From positions 18,225,508-18,289,507 of the forward strand of contig CM049313.1 of the NCBI GenBank assembly GCA_026874595.1: DNA of 64,000 nucleotides. The letters are read 5' to 3'. Every line of letters starts with the position of its first letter. Position 1 is the stretch's first letter. Below are positions 12,884-23,569 of the stretch, piece after piece. Made by a program: the position numbers and the translations under genes. This DNA is from Sipunculus nudus. Its lineage: Eukaryota; Annelida; Sipuncula; Golfingiida; Sipunculidae. Below the pieces are notes generated by a model. The model did not search any database and was not told the DNA's origin. It saw nothing but the letters and a program-made list of their open reading frames with translations.

Positions 12884-13921
12884 ATGTGCTGTAAAGGAGG
12901 ATTTGCGCTAAAGATTTTTTTTATTTTTCTTCTTCCAATTTGTTTACTCATCCCTGTGGTCTGGTACATTGGCGGGGATTTCGGATTGACTAGAGTTTCC
13001 CGGAGGATTTTGCCATCCTGTGGAATCAATAATTCAGAATGTGAACGGTTACAGCGGACTTTCCAAACGTGGCCTATAACGAAACCGAGAGCAGCCTTTT
13101 ACATTCGGACTCGAGTTAATCGAAGAAAGACCATACAGGAGACGCTGAAGACGATAGACACAAACTTCAATGACTGTTTCCAATACCCAATAATAATATT
13201 CCATGAACCTGACTTTAGGAATTTTATATCATCGATCAGAAGTTCATCAAATTCTGATTTGTACTTTCAGGAAGTTGAATTTAATATACCAAGCTTCTTG
13301 CCGCCAAGATCCGAATGGCCCTGGTCACAATGTCGGTCTAGAGACGGATACAAACATATGTGTCGGTTTCATTCGAAAATTGTTAATGAAATGCCTATAA
13401 TACAAAATCTGGAGTACTACTGGCGTCTTGATGACGATTCGCGGTTGCTTGACCCAATTACATATGACGTATTCCAACATATGCGCACGCACGATATACA
13501 GTACGGGTATAGAATTATTCTTAATGATAGTAGGGGTTGCTGTCGGGGACTGTGGGATGCAGCAAAGATGCATATAAAAAAGAATAATATTGAGCCTACA
13601 TTTTTCAATAGTTGGCCGGAGTTTCAAGTTTATTACAACAATTTTGAAATATCAAAGGTTAGTCTTTGGACCCAACAAAAATATAAAGACTATATTGAGC
13701 ATATTGATAAAAATGGTGGTATCTTTTACTTCAGGTGGGGTGATGCCCCCATAAAAACGATAGCAGTCACTATCTTCGTGCCCAAAAATAAAGTCTACTT
13801 TTTTAATGACATTGGTTATCGACATCAAAGGTTCACCAAACGACACAATTCAACCATTAACAGCACAACTTACATTGACAGTTGCAGAAAATTTAAGAAT
13901 GTTGAAAAGATTGAATCATAG
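12884..13921 (+). CDS. Glycosyltransferase family 15 alpha-1,2-mannosyltransferase (Kre2/Mnt1-like)
   Basis: An intact 345-residue type II Golgi-type membrane protein. Residues 1-8 are a short cytosolic tail, about 9-29 form one membrane anchor, and about 60-320 are the lumenal catalytic domain. Family marks in order: YWRLDDD (179-185), NNFEIS (252-257, holding the conserved acidic residue of the family), RWGDAP (284-289) and FFNDIGYRH (306-314). Possible N-glycosylation sites are N49, N214, N322 and N326. Known GT15 enzymes move mannose from GDP-mannose to the 2-position of mannose on glycoprotein glycans. The coding part is uninterrupted. A splice acceptor (AG at 12854-12855) lies 28 bases upstream, and the frame is open back to it, so a longer N-terminus from an earlier exon is possible. 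The ATG chosen gives a normal-length anchor. The family is best known from fungi. Activity is inferred. Confidence 0.9.
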   Translation: MCCKGGFALKIFFIFLLPICLLIPVVWYIGGDFGLTRVSRRILPSCGINNSECERLQRTFQTWPITKPRAAFYIRTRVNRRKTIQETLKTIDTNFNDCFQYPIIIFHEPDFRNFISSIRSSSNSDLYFQEVEFNIPSFLPPRSEWPWSQCRSRDGYKHMCRFHSKIVNEMPIIQNLEYYWRLDDDSRLLDPITYDVFQHMRTHDIQYGYRIILNDSRGCCRGLWDAAKMHIKKNNIEPTFFNSWPEFQVYYNNFEISKVSLWTQQKYKDYIEHIDKNGGIFYFRWGDAPIKTIAVTIFVPKNKVYFFNDIGYRHQRFTKRHNSTINSTTYIDSCRKFKNVEKIES

Positions 13922-14115
13922 CCAGGCATTCACCTCAATATATTTTTCAAACTGGACGTTAAATGATGTTCCTGTGACACAGAAGCACCATAGCTGCAAT
14001 GAACCAGTAGACACACGAAGTTACTCTAAACAAAAACAAATCTGTAGCCTAGTCCTGCTAATCCCCAAAAACGTGATGATAATCGGATTCCCGTACTGGA
14101 TTTGGTAGAATACTA

Positions 14116-14121
14116 AATAAA
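14116..14121 (+). terminator. Candidate poly(A) signal of the GT15 gene
   Basis: AATAAA about 195 bases after the stop codon, followed by a T/GT-rich stretch (TTTTGTTTGTTAGTTGTGTC), as expected for a cleavage region. Confidence 0.5.
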
Positions 14122-14185
14122 ATCAAAACGATTTTGTTTGTTAGTTGTGTCTGTTTGTCGAGATTTGTATTGGACTGATCGGTTT

Positions 14186-14188
<3 letters not shown>

Positions 14189-14231
<43 letters not shown>
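14189..14231. repeat. TA microsatellite
   Basis: Uninterrupted (TA)n at the boundary between the GT15 gene and the right long duplication copy. Confidence 0.95.
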
Positions 14232-14234
<3 letters not shown>

Positions 14235-15037
14235 AGCTAATTATATATTCAGTGGACTGCTGAAGGGTAATGCCAATTTAAACGCTGCACCAGGTGAAGC
14301 ACATTTGATATAAATAACCAATGGATGCAATTGTATACGCATCATAAAACCCACCATAATCACGATTCGACCCGTTGCTCATTACATATGCAAATATGGT
14401 CATTGTATATTTACTCGACAACTAGAGGGGAGATCAATTATAATTACCGAAGTAAGCAGAAAAGTCCAATCAGTATCGCTTCACCCATTAGAAATTAACA
14501 TGCAATTGTAATTATATATTAAAATTAGTTAACAAATGACGCAAATATGTAAATTAGCTTCAGAAAATGACAACAATTACCGCTGCGGCTAACATGTGAT
14601 TATTAAGCAACCATTTCCGCTATTATGTACTTATGAAAAGACTACTAGCTTAATCTCAATAATTTGACAAATGTGCATAATTTATCTAGGTTATTATTTT
14701 AAAAATATAAGATTTTATATAGAAATGTGTGTTATCTTTACAAAATTTGAATAATTATTACCCTAAATACTTAACTCTCTCAATAAAAGGCCAAATAATT
14801 GATAGATTTATATATAATATAATTAATTCCAAAATGCAAATGTATGCAAAATATCTCATTAAATATTTTAAATACAACATGTTTTGTCCAGATGTTTAAA
14901 TACAACATCTATCCAAGCCACAAGTGGCAGCGCAAAATCCATTAGCCAAATGCAACTGTAAGTCCAAATACAAAGCCCTAATGAATCTTGGGATTTCTGT
15001 GTCTCATATGTAGCGGTAGAATTCCTATCGAAATTAA

Positions 15038-15038
<1 letters not shown>

Positions 15039-15107
<69 letters not shown>
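15039..15107. repeat. TA microsatellite
   Basis: About 69 bases of (TA)n directly beside the left terminal repeat of the MITE at 15116-15435. Confidence 0.95.
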
Positions 15108-15109
<2 letters not shown>

Positions 15110-15115
15110 TATGTA

Positions 15116-15435
15116 AGGAATCAAACGATTGTAGGCATGGTGTTTACTAATTATTTACTAAATTTTCATTTTATGTAAACAAAACATGGCCACGCTTAAC
15201 CAACGCAATGAACTTGTAACAAGCTGTAGACACGCTAACAAATTCCTGTTACGTAAACTGAGCACAAAGAGTAATCCAGATTAGGCACGTTGTACAAATC
15301 CACATTGTAATAACCACAAACACGCTCCAGTGAACAACCAGTTGTTCAATGAACAACCCCTTCATTCATATCGTTCTGCCGTACAACGGTACGAAACTAA
15401 TTAGTAAACACGATGCCTACAATCGTTTGATTCCT
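15116..15435. mobile_element. MITE with about 38-bp terminal inverted repeats
   Basis: AAGGAATCAAACGATTGTAG at 15116 returns inverted, ending at 15435, and the match extends about 38 bases with one mismatch (GGCATGGTG against GGCATCGTG). TA tracts flank both ends, so the target was TA-rich. The collinear copy 1 of the long duplication lacks the element, which confirms insertion. There is no coding capacity. The superfamily is not assigned. Confidence 0.75.
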
Positions 15436-16095
15436 TATATATATATATATATGCACTTCCCTGGTAGCATCCTTAAAACGCCGCTACCCATGCACAAATT
15501 ATTTAACCACTCATGTAAGACTCTCTATGAGAATACATCTTGTCACCAAGTCATGTGAACTTATCAGTGCAGTACTCATCGCCAATATTCGACATGTTTG
15601 TTTGTCATTTTTTGCTCGCTGTATGAAAACAAAATAATTGACCTCCGCTTTTTGGGAGAACAATAAACAAAGTAGACCGGTGTGCCTATTTAAAGCAAGA
15701 CAGATTAGCCAAACTGGCAGTGCTCTTTTAGAAGCTTAACATTTGTTTAAATGTGGTTTCGATGAAATCCTACAGATAATATTAATATGTGAGCAACAAT
15801 TATATATGAAAATAGAAAATAAATTGATAGAGGGATATATGAATGAATAAAAAAAATTATAAATTTTACATTTAAACAGACGATAATGAATTTGAGCGTA
15901 AGGATGATATTGTACTTCATGTAATCTGCACGTTCATTGCTGTGCCGGTGTGCTAGGTATTTAACCAACAATACTTAGTAATAAATGACATCCGTGTGGT
16001 ATATCCTTAATTTAAATGTACAAATCTATCTAAAATAAATAAAGTTTATATTAAAAAAACTTTTGCTACTACATATGCAAGGGTGAAATATTCAT

Positions 16096-16096
<1 letters not shown>

Positions 16097-16140
<44 letters not shown>

Positions 16141-16150
16141 TATAATAATA
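16097..16150. repeat. ATA trinucleotide microsatellite
   Basis: (TAA)n of about 54 bases. The equivalent site in the left copy (about 4030-4060) has only a short TAA run. Confidence 0.9.
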
Positions 16151-16589
16151 ATTCGAACGACAAAGCGTCGAAATTTAGCAAATTGCCGACAAAAGACTGG
16201 AGAAAGAATTTTAGCATTTACCAAATAAGTTTAATGAGTGAAAGACACCTTTCTTTAAATTTATCCTTAAATTTAATTTAAATATCAAATAAAAGGATAT
16301 GGCGAGCGTTTAGGACGACATGGTTGATTATGATGCTTATTTAGATTAACAGCTGACCGTAGACGGGATAGATGGTGCGATGGACCTTAAGAATATGATA
16401 ACAGATGAAGAAGAAATGCTGCTGTCTGTTCAATGACATTATAAAATTGAAAAAAAAATTAGTTGATGCAGTGTTAATTTTACGTGAATTGTTATATAAA
16501 AAAATTATCATCAAATGATGAGATCAAATCATAAATACTGAAGCAAATTAATACTGTTTAAATATAAAGGCAAAATCAATTTTCTAGCT

Positions 16590-17640
16590 CTTACACACGA
16601 ACAGCTTTTAAAAACCAAGATGGGGCAAATATAGCCCTATATTAAACCATTTTGTTAAATACCTGTATATCAATGATTTCTTTTAATTATGATGTATTTG
16701 CTTAAACAACCATTTAGGTATTTTTGGAGAACTTATACACGGGAAACATCTAAGTCATGTGGCGTACTTAGATATCCAAGCCACAGAAAATGGCGGTTAA
16801 ATTAAAAAAAAGTCGGAAAAGGTTAATAATTAATATGGGTACAACATAACTGGACCATCATGTTTTATAAGATGACGTTAAAATATGGCCGAGATCTGTA
16901 ATGTACGGTGAGCTACAAGAAATTGTTGTTACTGTTACCATTTGTTGTTATTGTGTTATGTTTGAAAACATATCATTACCAATATACTATAATACTCATT
17001 TAAGCAGACAAAAAAATATAAAGATAAAAAAGTATTCTTATATAACGAATTAATTGTAATGAAAGTAAGTGCCTTTACCTCCAATTAAGCGGCAACAATT
17101 TTAAGCAAGTCTTTTAAGAAAAAAAAATGTACCGTATTTCCTTGAATAGACGCCGGGCCTTAAACAGTCGACTGCCTTATTTAGTCGCCGGGGCAAAACA
17201 ATGTCCCAGAAAAAAATAAACGCCGGCCTTAAATAGACGCCGGTCTTGTTCAGAGGCCTGGTGTCAGAGTAGTTACCATGTTTGCCGCGAGATGCCTGTT
17301 CTTGTCACTATAATTGGTCGGAGGTTGTATGAATTTCAGTTTGTGTTTATAATATGTTTAATTTCTGAAAAAAAAATTCTTTCATTCATATGTATATGCC
17401 TGTTTCCATAAGAGAAACCAAATGTTCCCGATTGGTCCATTATAATTAAAGCCGATCACCGGCTCTAATAAACACTACACGGTAAACGATAAAATATCAG
17501 AGGCCTCCAGTATCTACGTCGGACTGCTTAAACACGCTTATTATAAGCAATTACATGTTATACATGGCCCATTAACCTATTTCAAGCAAACAGAGAATTG
17601 ATGAATTCCTGACTTCTTGATTTTGATGCAAAGGCCAACA
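16590..17640 (+). repeat. Long duplicated segment, copy 2 (right part)
   Basis: Diverged copy of 7060-7560, enlarged by the 355-bp insertion at 17130-17484. Confidence 0.6.
17130..17484. mobile_element. 355-bp insertion with TACCGT terminal repeats
   Basis: The left end TACCGTATTTCCTTGAATAG and the inverted right end TACCGTGTAGTGTTTATTAG are imperfect inverted repeats followed by GCC-rich subterminal runs (GACGCCGG, GAGCCGG). The paralogous site at about 7330 lacks the sequence, which supports insertion. No coding capacity. The class is unknown. Confidence 0.55.
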
Positions 17641-17873
17641 TTGCATGACATTTTGTGCGTTGCTGACCCAAAATGTGGGTAATTAACATATTTTAAATAT
17701 ACCATCCGAATGGGCATAGCATAAACAACAATTTTGTGTGTATCATTGTTCTATGTCAAAGGTTATAGAGTCATTGTAATTTTAATTTCCTTTCTGATAC
17801 ATCCTGATTCTTTATATTGCACCAATGTCATCTGATCAGAATCTTTAATTTGAGTAATCTTTGGACAATGAAG

Positions 17874-18240
17874 CCTGGACAGTCGAGCGGTAAAACGCTT
17901 GGCTTTCTCCGCTGGCGACCCGGGTTCGATCCCCGGTGTGGCTATGAGAGTGGGTTGTGGTCCAGCTGTTAAGGGAAGAATTGTGCAAAAAATGAAAGAA
18001 GCATGAAACTTGGCATAACAGTTGTCCAAAACATACTTGATATTTTCAGATATAGGGCCAAGCGGAATTCACTCTATCTTGGTCAAAATCCAAGATGGCG
18101 GCCAAGATGGCCGCCGGATTCTAAAATATCAATATATCCGGTTATATTTGTCCTAGAATGCACTGTAAGTGCATTATTTCTATGTTTTCGAGGTCAAGAA
18201 ATTCATTTATAAGGGTTTCAAGTATGTTTTATGAGTCTAT
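17874..18240 (+). repeat. tRNA-headed interspersed repeat with CAAGATGGCGGCC body
   Basis: The head has an A-box-like GACAGTCGAGCGG and an intact B box GGTTCGATCCC (17923-17933). The body holds AAATCCAAGATGGCGGCCA and TCCTAGAATGCA. Related bodies lie on the minus strand at 23213-23475 and 23570-23830. The body carries a 69-residue open frame (18003-18212) that resembles the frame at 23213-23452. Confidence 0.65.
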
Positions 18241-18374
18241 GGTTGAATTCTGTTTTTTTTTATTTTGAAATTATGCTAAATTTGACTTTGTCTAGCAAAT
18301 CGAACAGCAAACATTATTTGCTGAGTTCAGCTGAGCAGTTGCATACTTTGTGATTGTTCTCAAATGAAAGTGTT

Positions 18375-20492
18375 TTTTTTTTTTTTTTTGGTTTTAAAGT
18401 ATTTGGGCCTCATCTTTGTCATCACAGACATTATTATGTAATATTAAGAAGGTTTAAAATACTTCTGAATGTGCATAGCAATATCCAAAATACCAATTTT
18501 TTTATAGAAAAAATTGTTATACCACTGATGCTACCGTAGGATCATTACACCTCTAAAATGAAGGGTAAAATACTTAACGCATATGCATAAACCCAAACAT
18601 TAAACGTGTGTTTCTATAAAAAAAGTAAGAGCAAAATATTCCAAATCGCTACAATATTTGATATAAATAAATATATTCAATAAATGCCCCATCACATATG
18701 AAGATAAATGTTACTGTTAACAACCAAAAAACAAATATACAAAATAATATTTCTACAGATCTAAGTTACAACTTAGTAGCATTATACATTCATCAGTTCC
18801 ACAGGTCATAAAATGTGAAGAATAACTCTATACATGTTTTAAATATAACGAAAATATTAACTTAATGTCACAAATAAATTATTTCTTGTATAATAATACA
18901 AATCTTCATACATTACAAAGGAGCTTTTTTTTTTAAAAAAAAAAGGAACAATCTTTGATCATCAGAAACTTTCTAATAGATTGTCATTAATATCTGTTAT
19001 AAAGTATCAATTTTTGTAAAAGATGAATGTTCAAGTATCTTTCTGCAATGGTTATACTATTTCAAAACCAATGTGTATCTGTACGCCGTTCCAATTTCAT
19101 ATAAATACATAAAATGGTTGGTGGTTGCAATGGAAAAAAAGAAGCCATGCAGATAAGTTCACTTTTCCCTAATAATATGTTCCTGGTCCCAGGGTAACTT
19201 CTCTTCCTGATTTGAAGTCTATATCACTGTATCATAATTCCATGAGTTGCAATTATACATACGGTAGAACAAAGTCCGGTGAACACTCCGTCAAGGTAAA
19301 TCTGGTCCGGCACCAATATCAGAGTCAGTGAAGGAGCAATAATGGAAAAGGAACATTAATGAAGCACGTGTCGCCCCCTGTCTGGAAGTTTTGTGAAATA
19401 TAATACAAACAAACTCTGCTGAGTTGGTGGTTCTTTGAAAGAAATAAGTTCGTAGCGAAAACTGCCGTGTGCTGTGATTGTCATCCAAACTTAGTTTATT
19501 TCAACTCGCTGGCTATCTATTATAAACATTCCCCGCCAAAATCTCGCTTTTTTGTGGTCTTTGTATGCGTCTCTGATTTGGTCCATTGCATGTCTTTTCA
19601 AAAGGTAATCTTCTTTGGTCAAGTCCTCAGTGAGGAATGGGATTTGGTTCGTTGTTCTATTCAGCTTTGCGTTCTTCAAAGTGTTATGTCTGGTTTGTCT
19701 TGAGAAAAACCTTAAAATAATGTGGCGTTCTTTCCCCTGTGTTTCTTAACGTCCGTTACCGAACAGTCGGCTCCTAAAAGTTTGTGTTCAACAATCCATT
19801 TAGCTGCAATATCCACACAGTCCTCATTTTGTGTTTCAGGCACCCCTATCCGTCTCAGATTAAACTCTCTTCTGTATCTTTCCATGTTGATTATCCTTTA
19901 TTTTCAGGTTAGTTTCCATATCTTTTATTTTGTCTGTAAGTAATGTTTAATTGTTTCGTAATGTCTCGTTTTCTTTGCGTAGCTGATTGTTTTCTCTCTC
20001 TAACTGTTCTAACCTTCTGTTATTGTTGTCGTACTGACCATCAATGAATTCCACACTCTCTGATTTCCTTTATCTTTTCCTCTTGTTCTTGTGTAACTGT
20101 TCTGTTACTCTCAATTTTTCCTTCTAGTCCTGATATTTCTTTCTGTAATGTATCTCTGCACTCGTTTATCAGTTGGCACATCTTTTCTTCCATAATTCTG
20201 AAATGACTGTCCAGCGATAAGTGCCTAGTCTCGTCTTGTGTGCCTGTGTCTGTACACGTGTCACTCGCCGCCATGTCTTGTTCGGCTATCCCTTGTTCTT
20301 CGTCTTGTTGGCTGTCATTATCTTTTTTGACCAATACCGGTCTACACTTCTCTGGCTCTCTTTATTTCTCTTACTTCTGGGCATATTTCTTTAGTTTTAT
20401 TCCAGATATGGTGACGGCACTTACTGTTTTAAGTCGCAAGGAGCTGGAGCTCTCACAAAGCGTGTCCTCACAGTCCGCGCATGCGCACCTGG
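18375..20492 (-). mobile_element. L1-type LINE insertion carrying ORF1 but no ORF2
   Basis: The element is bounded by a perfect 16-bp target duplication, CTCAAATGAAAGTGTT, at 18359-18374 and 20493-20508. On the minus strand it runs from a GC-rich 5' end (about 20492), through an ORF1 relic (20384-19491) and about 1.1 kb without coding capacity, to a poly(A) tail read as the T-run at 18375-18388. No reverse-transcriptase or endonuclease sequence is visible. An ORF1-only element like the mammalian HAL1 type, or an internal deletion of a full LINE, would both explain it. Confidence 0.75.
19491..20384 (-). pseudogene. L1-type ORF1 protein relic
   Basis: The start MPRSKRNKESQ (ATG at 20384-20382) shifts frame into an acidic region and a coiled coil (20334-20041), then again into QLERENNQLRKENETL. 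After more stops an RRM-like part reads RREFNLRRIGVPE and HKLLGADCSVTDVKK. The final frame (19679-19491) holds PFLTEDLTKEDYLLKRHA and KKARFWRGMFIIDSQRVEI, matching the C-terminal domain of L1 ORF1 proteins. This RNA-binding chaperone normally packages LINE RNA. There are at least four frame breaks, so it is dead. Confidence 0.75.
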
Positions 20493-20867
20493 CTCAAATG
20501 AAAGTGTTATTTCCTGGGCTAGATTTGTCTGCTTGATTTGTAGAATAGTTGCGATTGCAATTTTAATTTCCCTTTATTTGCATGCTGATCAATGTAATTG
20601 CTTTGAAGAGGTGATGGCGCAAGAAACTTCTGTGTCAAAATCTAAAATAAAATTAAGAACTTCATATGTCCATAAACACTAATCATTAGGATATTTGAAA
20701 TTAACATACATGTAATTAGATTCTGCGATCAACATAACATTCATGCAAAAGTTTTTAGTGCAATTGGGATAAATCACATGCATTAATAAAACTGTGCTGA
20801 CATTTTAAAAATATATATTATTTAAAGTATTACATATATATATTTAAGTATCTGTTTTAATGTAAGG

Positions 20868-21090
20868 ATGTGGACAGTCGAGTGGTGAAACGCTCATCTA
20901 TCTCAAAAACCCCAGATTTGATCAACATCGTTCCTATCAGAGTGGGTTGTAGTAGTCCTTCCAAGGACGGTTGTTTTCTCGGTGTTCTCCGATTTCCTCC
21001 ACCCCTATATACCAACGAACGTAGCAATTCGAGCCATTGAGAGGGGTTTGTTATAGTTGTTATAACTTATTGTACATTCCATTAAAATAT
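20868..21090 (+). repeat. tRNA-derived SINE
   Basis: The head GGACAGTCGAGTGGTGAAACG matches the 17874 repeat head. The body contains GGTTGTTTTCTCGGTGTTCT and CCGATTTCCTCCACC, then CGAGCCATTGAGAGGG and a GTTATAACTTATTGTACA tail. The same body occurs at 23840-23990. Confidence 0.65.
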
Positions 21091-21099
21091 ATATACAAT

Positions 21100-22860
21100 T
21101 AAAATAAACAATCCATAAAAAGTAACGTTTAGTTAGCTTATAATGCGCGCGTGGCAGAATAAAGACATATATAAGAAGCTCACACCTGTCAGATTCTATA
21201 TGCCTAATGCATACGTATTGAAATTTTGCTAAAAGTGTCTTTTTAATTAGCACTTCCTGTAAATCCTGTAAAATTTGTTTAATACTGCATTATCAAATGA
21301 AAGTGTCATTTGCTGAGCTTTGTTTTATTATATTAAATTTCTGATTTCTTCTGTTTGATTTCCCTAGCGGCGTTGGATGAAAGAAATTGAGCTATTATGT
21401 CTGGTATCAAATTTGGTAAATTTTACGATCAACTTCACATTCATGAAACCTTTGTTAATGAAGTTTGGAAATATATGATTGTAGTGCTGAAATTTAAAAT
21501 ACATGTACTGATTACACGTATTTGAACACCATGTGTGTTTCCACGGAAAATTGTATACATGAATTATTTAGACTACATGCATGCATGACAGGATACGCAC
21601 ATATGTAAAAGCTCTCACGTGTTTGATGTACAGCATTTTTGCTTCTTTTGCCATAAGGTGATGGCTTTCACACTGTATGCTGGCATTAAGACAGAATCAG
21701 CACACATTTAGAGGAGCATAACATGTTGCTGTATGCTACCTTTGTGCAATGGTAATAGATGCATGATATAGTCAACATACATGTAGATACCTTTGTAGAT
21801 TGCTAATATTGTGATGTTATGATGATGCTCGAACAAAATAATTAACATGTATAAGTAAAATACCACTACGTTTTCCCGCTGCTGCTATTTTCGTGATATA
21901 AAACTTTTTCGAATTTAAACGATTTGGAATTCACGTTGTATGACAAAATACTTTCATTTGCTAACGGTATGGATACTTGTAGATTCATGTAGTTCATACA
22001 TGTATTATTAGAATATTTACCACATGTATCAAACTTCAGGGGTGAGTGCTGCCAGTATTCAAGCCAGCTGATCGTTTAAGTTTCAGGGATGTATGATGAG
22101 GGAATGAAAAAGCAAGGCGCAAGATAGAATTTCCCATTCACACCACAAGGTTGAAAAATATAATAAACCCTTAGGTTCAAGACATACATTTTGTCTTCAT
22201 CACCTATAGATTATATAAAAATTCAGTACAAAGTTTGGTTTGAGTTTTCATTGACTTGATTGGTGAATGTAACGGTTCTGTGCTTGAAGCTGCTGTGCTA
22301 TGGCGGTCAATTGATTTTTTACTTTCTGTCAGCTTTATGCCTATATTATTTCATACCACATCATCAAGTGAACATTCATCGATAAGAATAGACTAATTCT
22401 GAATATTATTCCTGAATATTATAACTGCTTAACAGAATAGTTTATTTCACAACATTTTGTAATATTGCAATCAACTTTTTTTCACTTATGCCTGAATATT
22501 TTTTTTTAGATCTAACAGGACAACATGTTTTCTTCTGGTAAACACAAACAATTCCAATTTACTAACTATTGGTTATGTTTATCCTAGGTGCAAGGCTCAG
22601 TGCGATCTACAATTTTGCATCGTGTGCACATGATGTTAATATTTTTAAAATAAATGTAGTAAATATTTTTTTTGTAATTATATTTATAAATACATGTAAG
22701 TAATATAAAATGTGTGCATTATGTAAGCAAATGAAGTATTTTAAGCAGTAACGGTAAATGCAAAGGCAGTGTCAGCTAATTGGTAAGAATAATCTTACCA
22801 TATCACCAAAGTAGCGGGTAAATTACAAACTGCACAAGTATCTGTCATGCACAATGACCA
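21100..22860. other. AT-rich DNA without a recognisable gene
   Basis: No supportable exon, long inverted repeat or transposon domain was seen. The stretch TCAAATGAAAGTGT at 21296 resembles the L1 target-site sequence and is probably a related repeat fragment. Confidence 0.5.
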
Positions 22861-22884
22861 CAGTACAAATATAGCATATCAAGG

Positions 22885-23060
22885 GGTAGGACGTCGCCTA
22901 GTGGTTGCGGCTTTGGACATCGGAGTTGTAGGTCCCCACTTCGAACCCCGTTCAGTAGGGATGGTTAGAATCAGAAGTCATGGAGAACCACTACAACCAT
23001 TCCCATAGCAACACCAATTATAGAACCTTAAGTGGAGAGAGCCGAGCGTTTTTTACCATT
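22885..23060 (+). repeat. tRNA-like SINE head
   Basis: An A-box-like CGCCTAGTGGTTGCGG and a B-box-like ACTTCGAACCCCG about 50 bases apart, followed by a non-tRNA body. Not a good cloverleaf, so a SINE is favoured over a tRNA gene. Confidence 0.5.
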
Positions 23061-23212
23061 TAATACATTGAAAGAGACACAGGGTTCAATTATTTAAAAC
23101 AATCATATATATTAAATTTCAGCACAGGATTCAACAAATACGTTTTGCTGTTCCATGTGCATGAAAAAGGCAATTAAGCCTAATTACAATACCAAATAAA
23201 ACCAGATTTCAT

Positions 23213-23475
23213 TCACAGAGTCATTATACTGACCTGAAACCCATATAAATGAATTTCTCGACCCCAAAAACCTCGAAATAGTGCACTTGCAATACATTCT
23301 AGGACAAATAACACCACATATATTGTTATTTCATAATCCGGCGGCCGTCTTGTCCGCCATCTTGGATTTTGACCAAGATATTCTGAATTCCGCTTGGCCT
23401 CATATCTGAAAATACTGAGTTTGGTCTGGACTACTATTATTCCAAGTTTCATTCTTCTTTTGTCTTTTACACAAT
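23213..23475 (-). repeat. CAAGATGGCGG-body repeat, second copy
   Basis: Inverted relative of 18003-18240. A 79-residue minus-strand frame keeps MKLGI-VVQ, IFRY-AKRNS-YLGQNPRWR and FVLEC--SALF in common with the first copy. This is an interspersed repeat, not a gene by position or context. Confidence 0.65.
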
Positions 23476-23569
23476 TCTTTTATATATGCTGCTTATCCGC
23501 TGACCTAATGGGAATATTACCGAACTCTTGTTATAAAAACAAAAAATGAGTACCTGGAGAGGTTTTGAA

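Larger units (their letters stand above)
14240..16570 (+). repeat. Long duplicated segment, copy 2 (left part)
   Basis: Diverged direct copy of 2610-5040, interrupted here by a MITE (15116-15435) and by expanded TA and ATA tracts that copy 1 lacks or has shorter. The two copies flank the LINE relic and the GT15 gene. Confidence 0.65.

Noticed and set aside
13806-14108. 100-residue frame overlapping the end of GT15
   Set aside because: It is an out-of-frame shadow of the GT15 3' end with no domain.
17874-17945. tRNA gene
   Set aside because: The B box is good, but the stems do not form a clean cloverleaf and the head recurs at 20868 with a SINE body.
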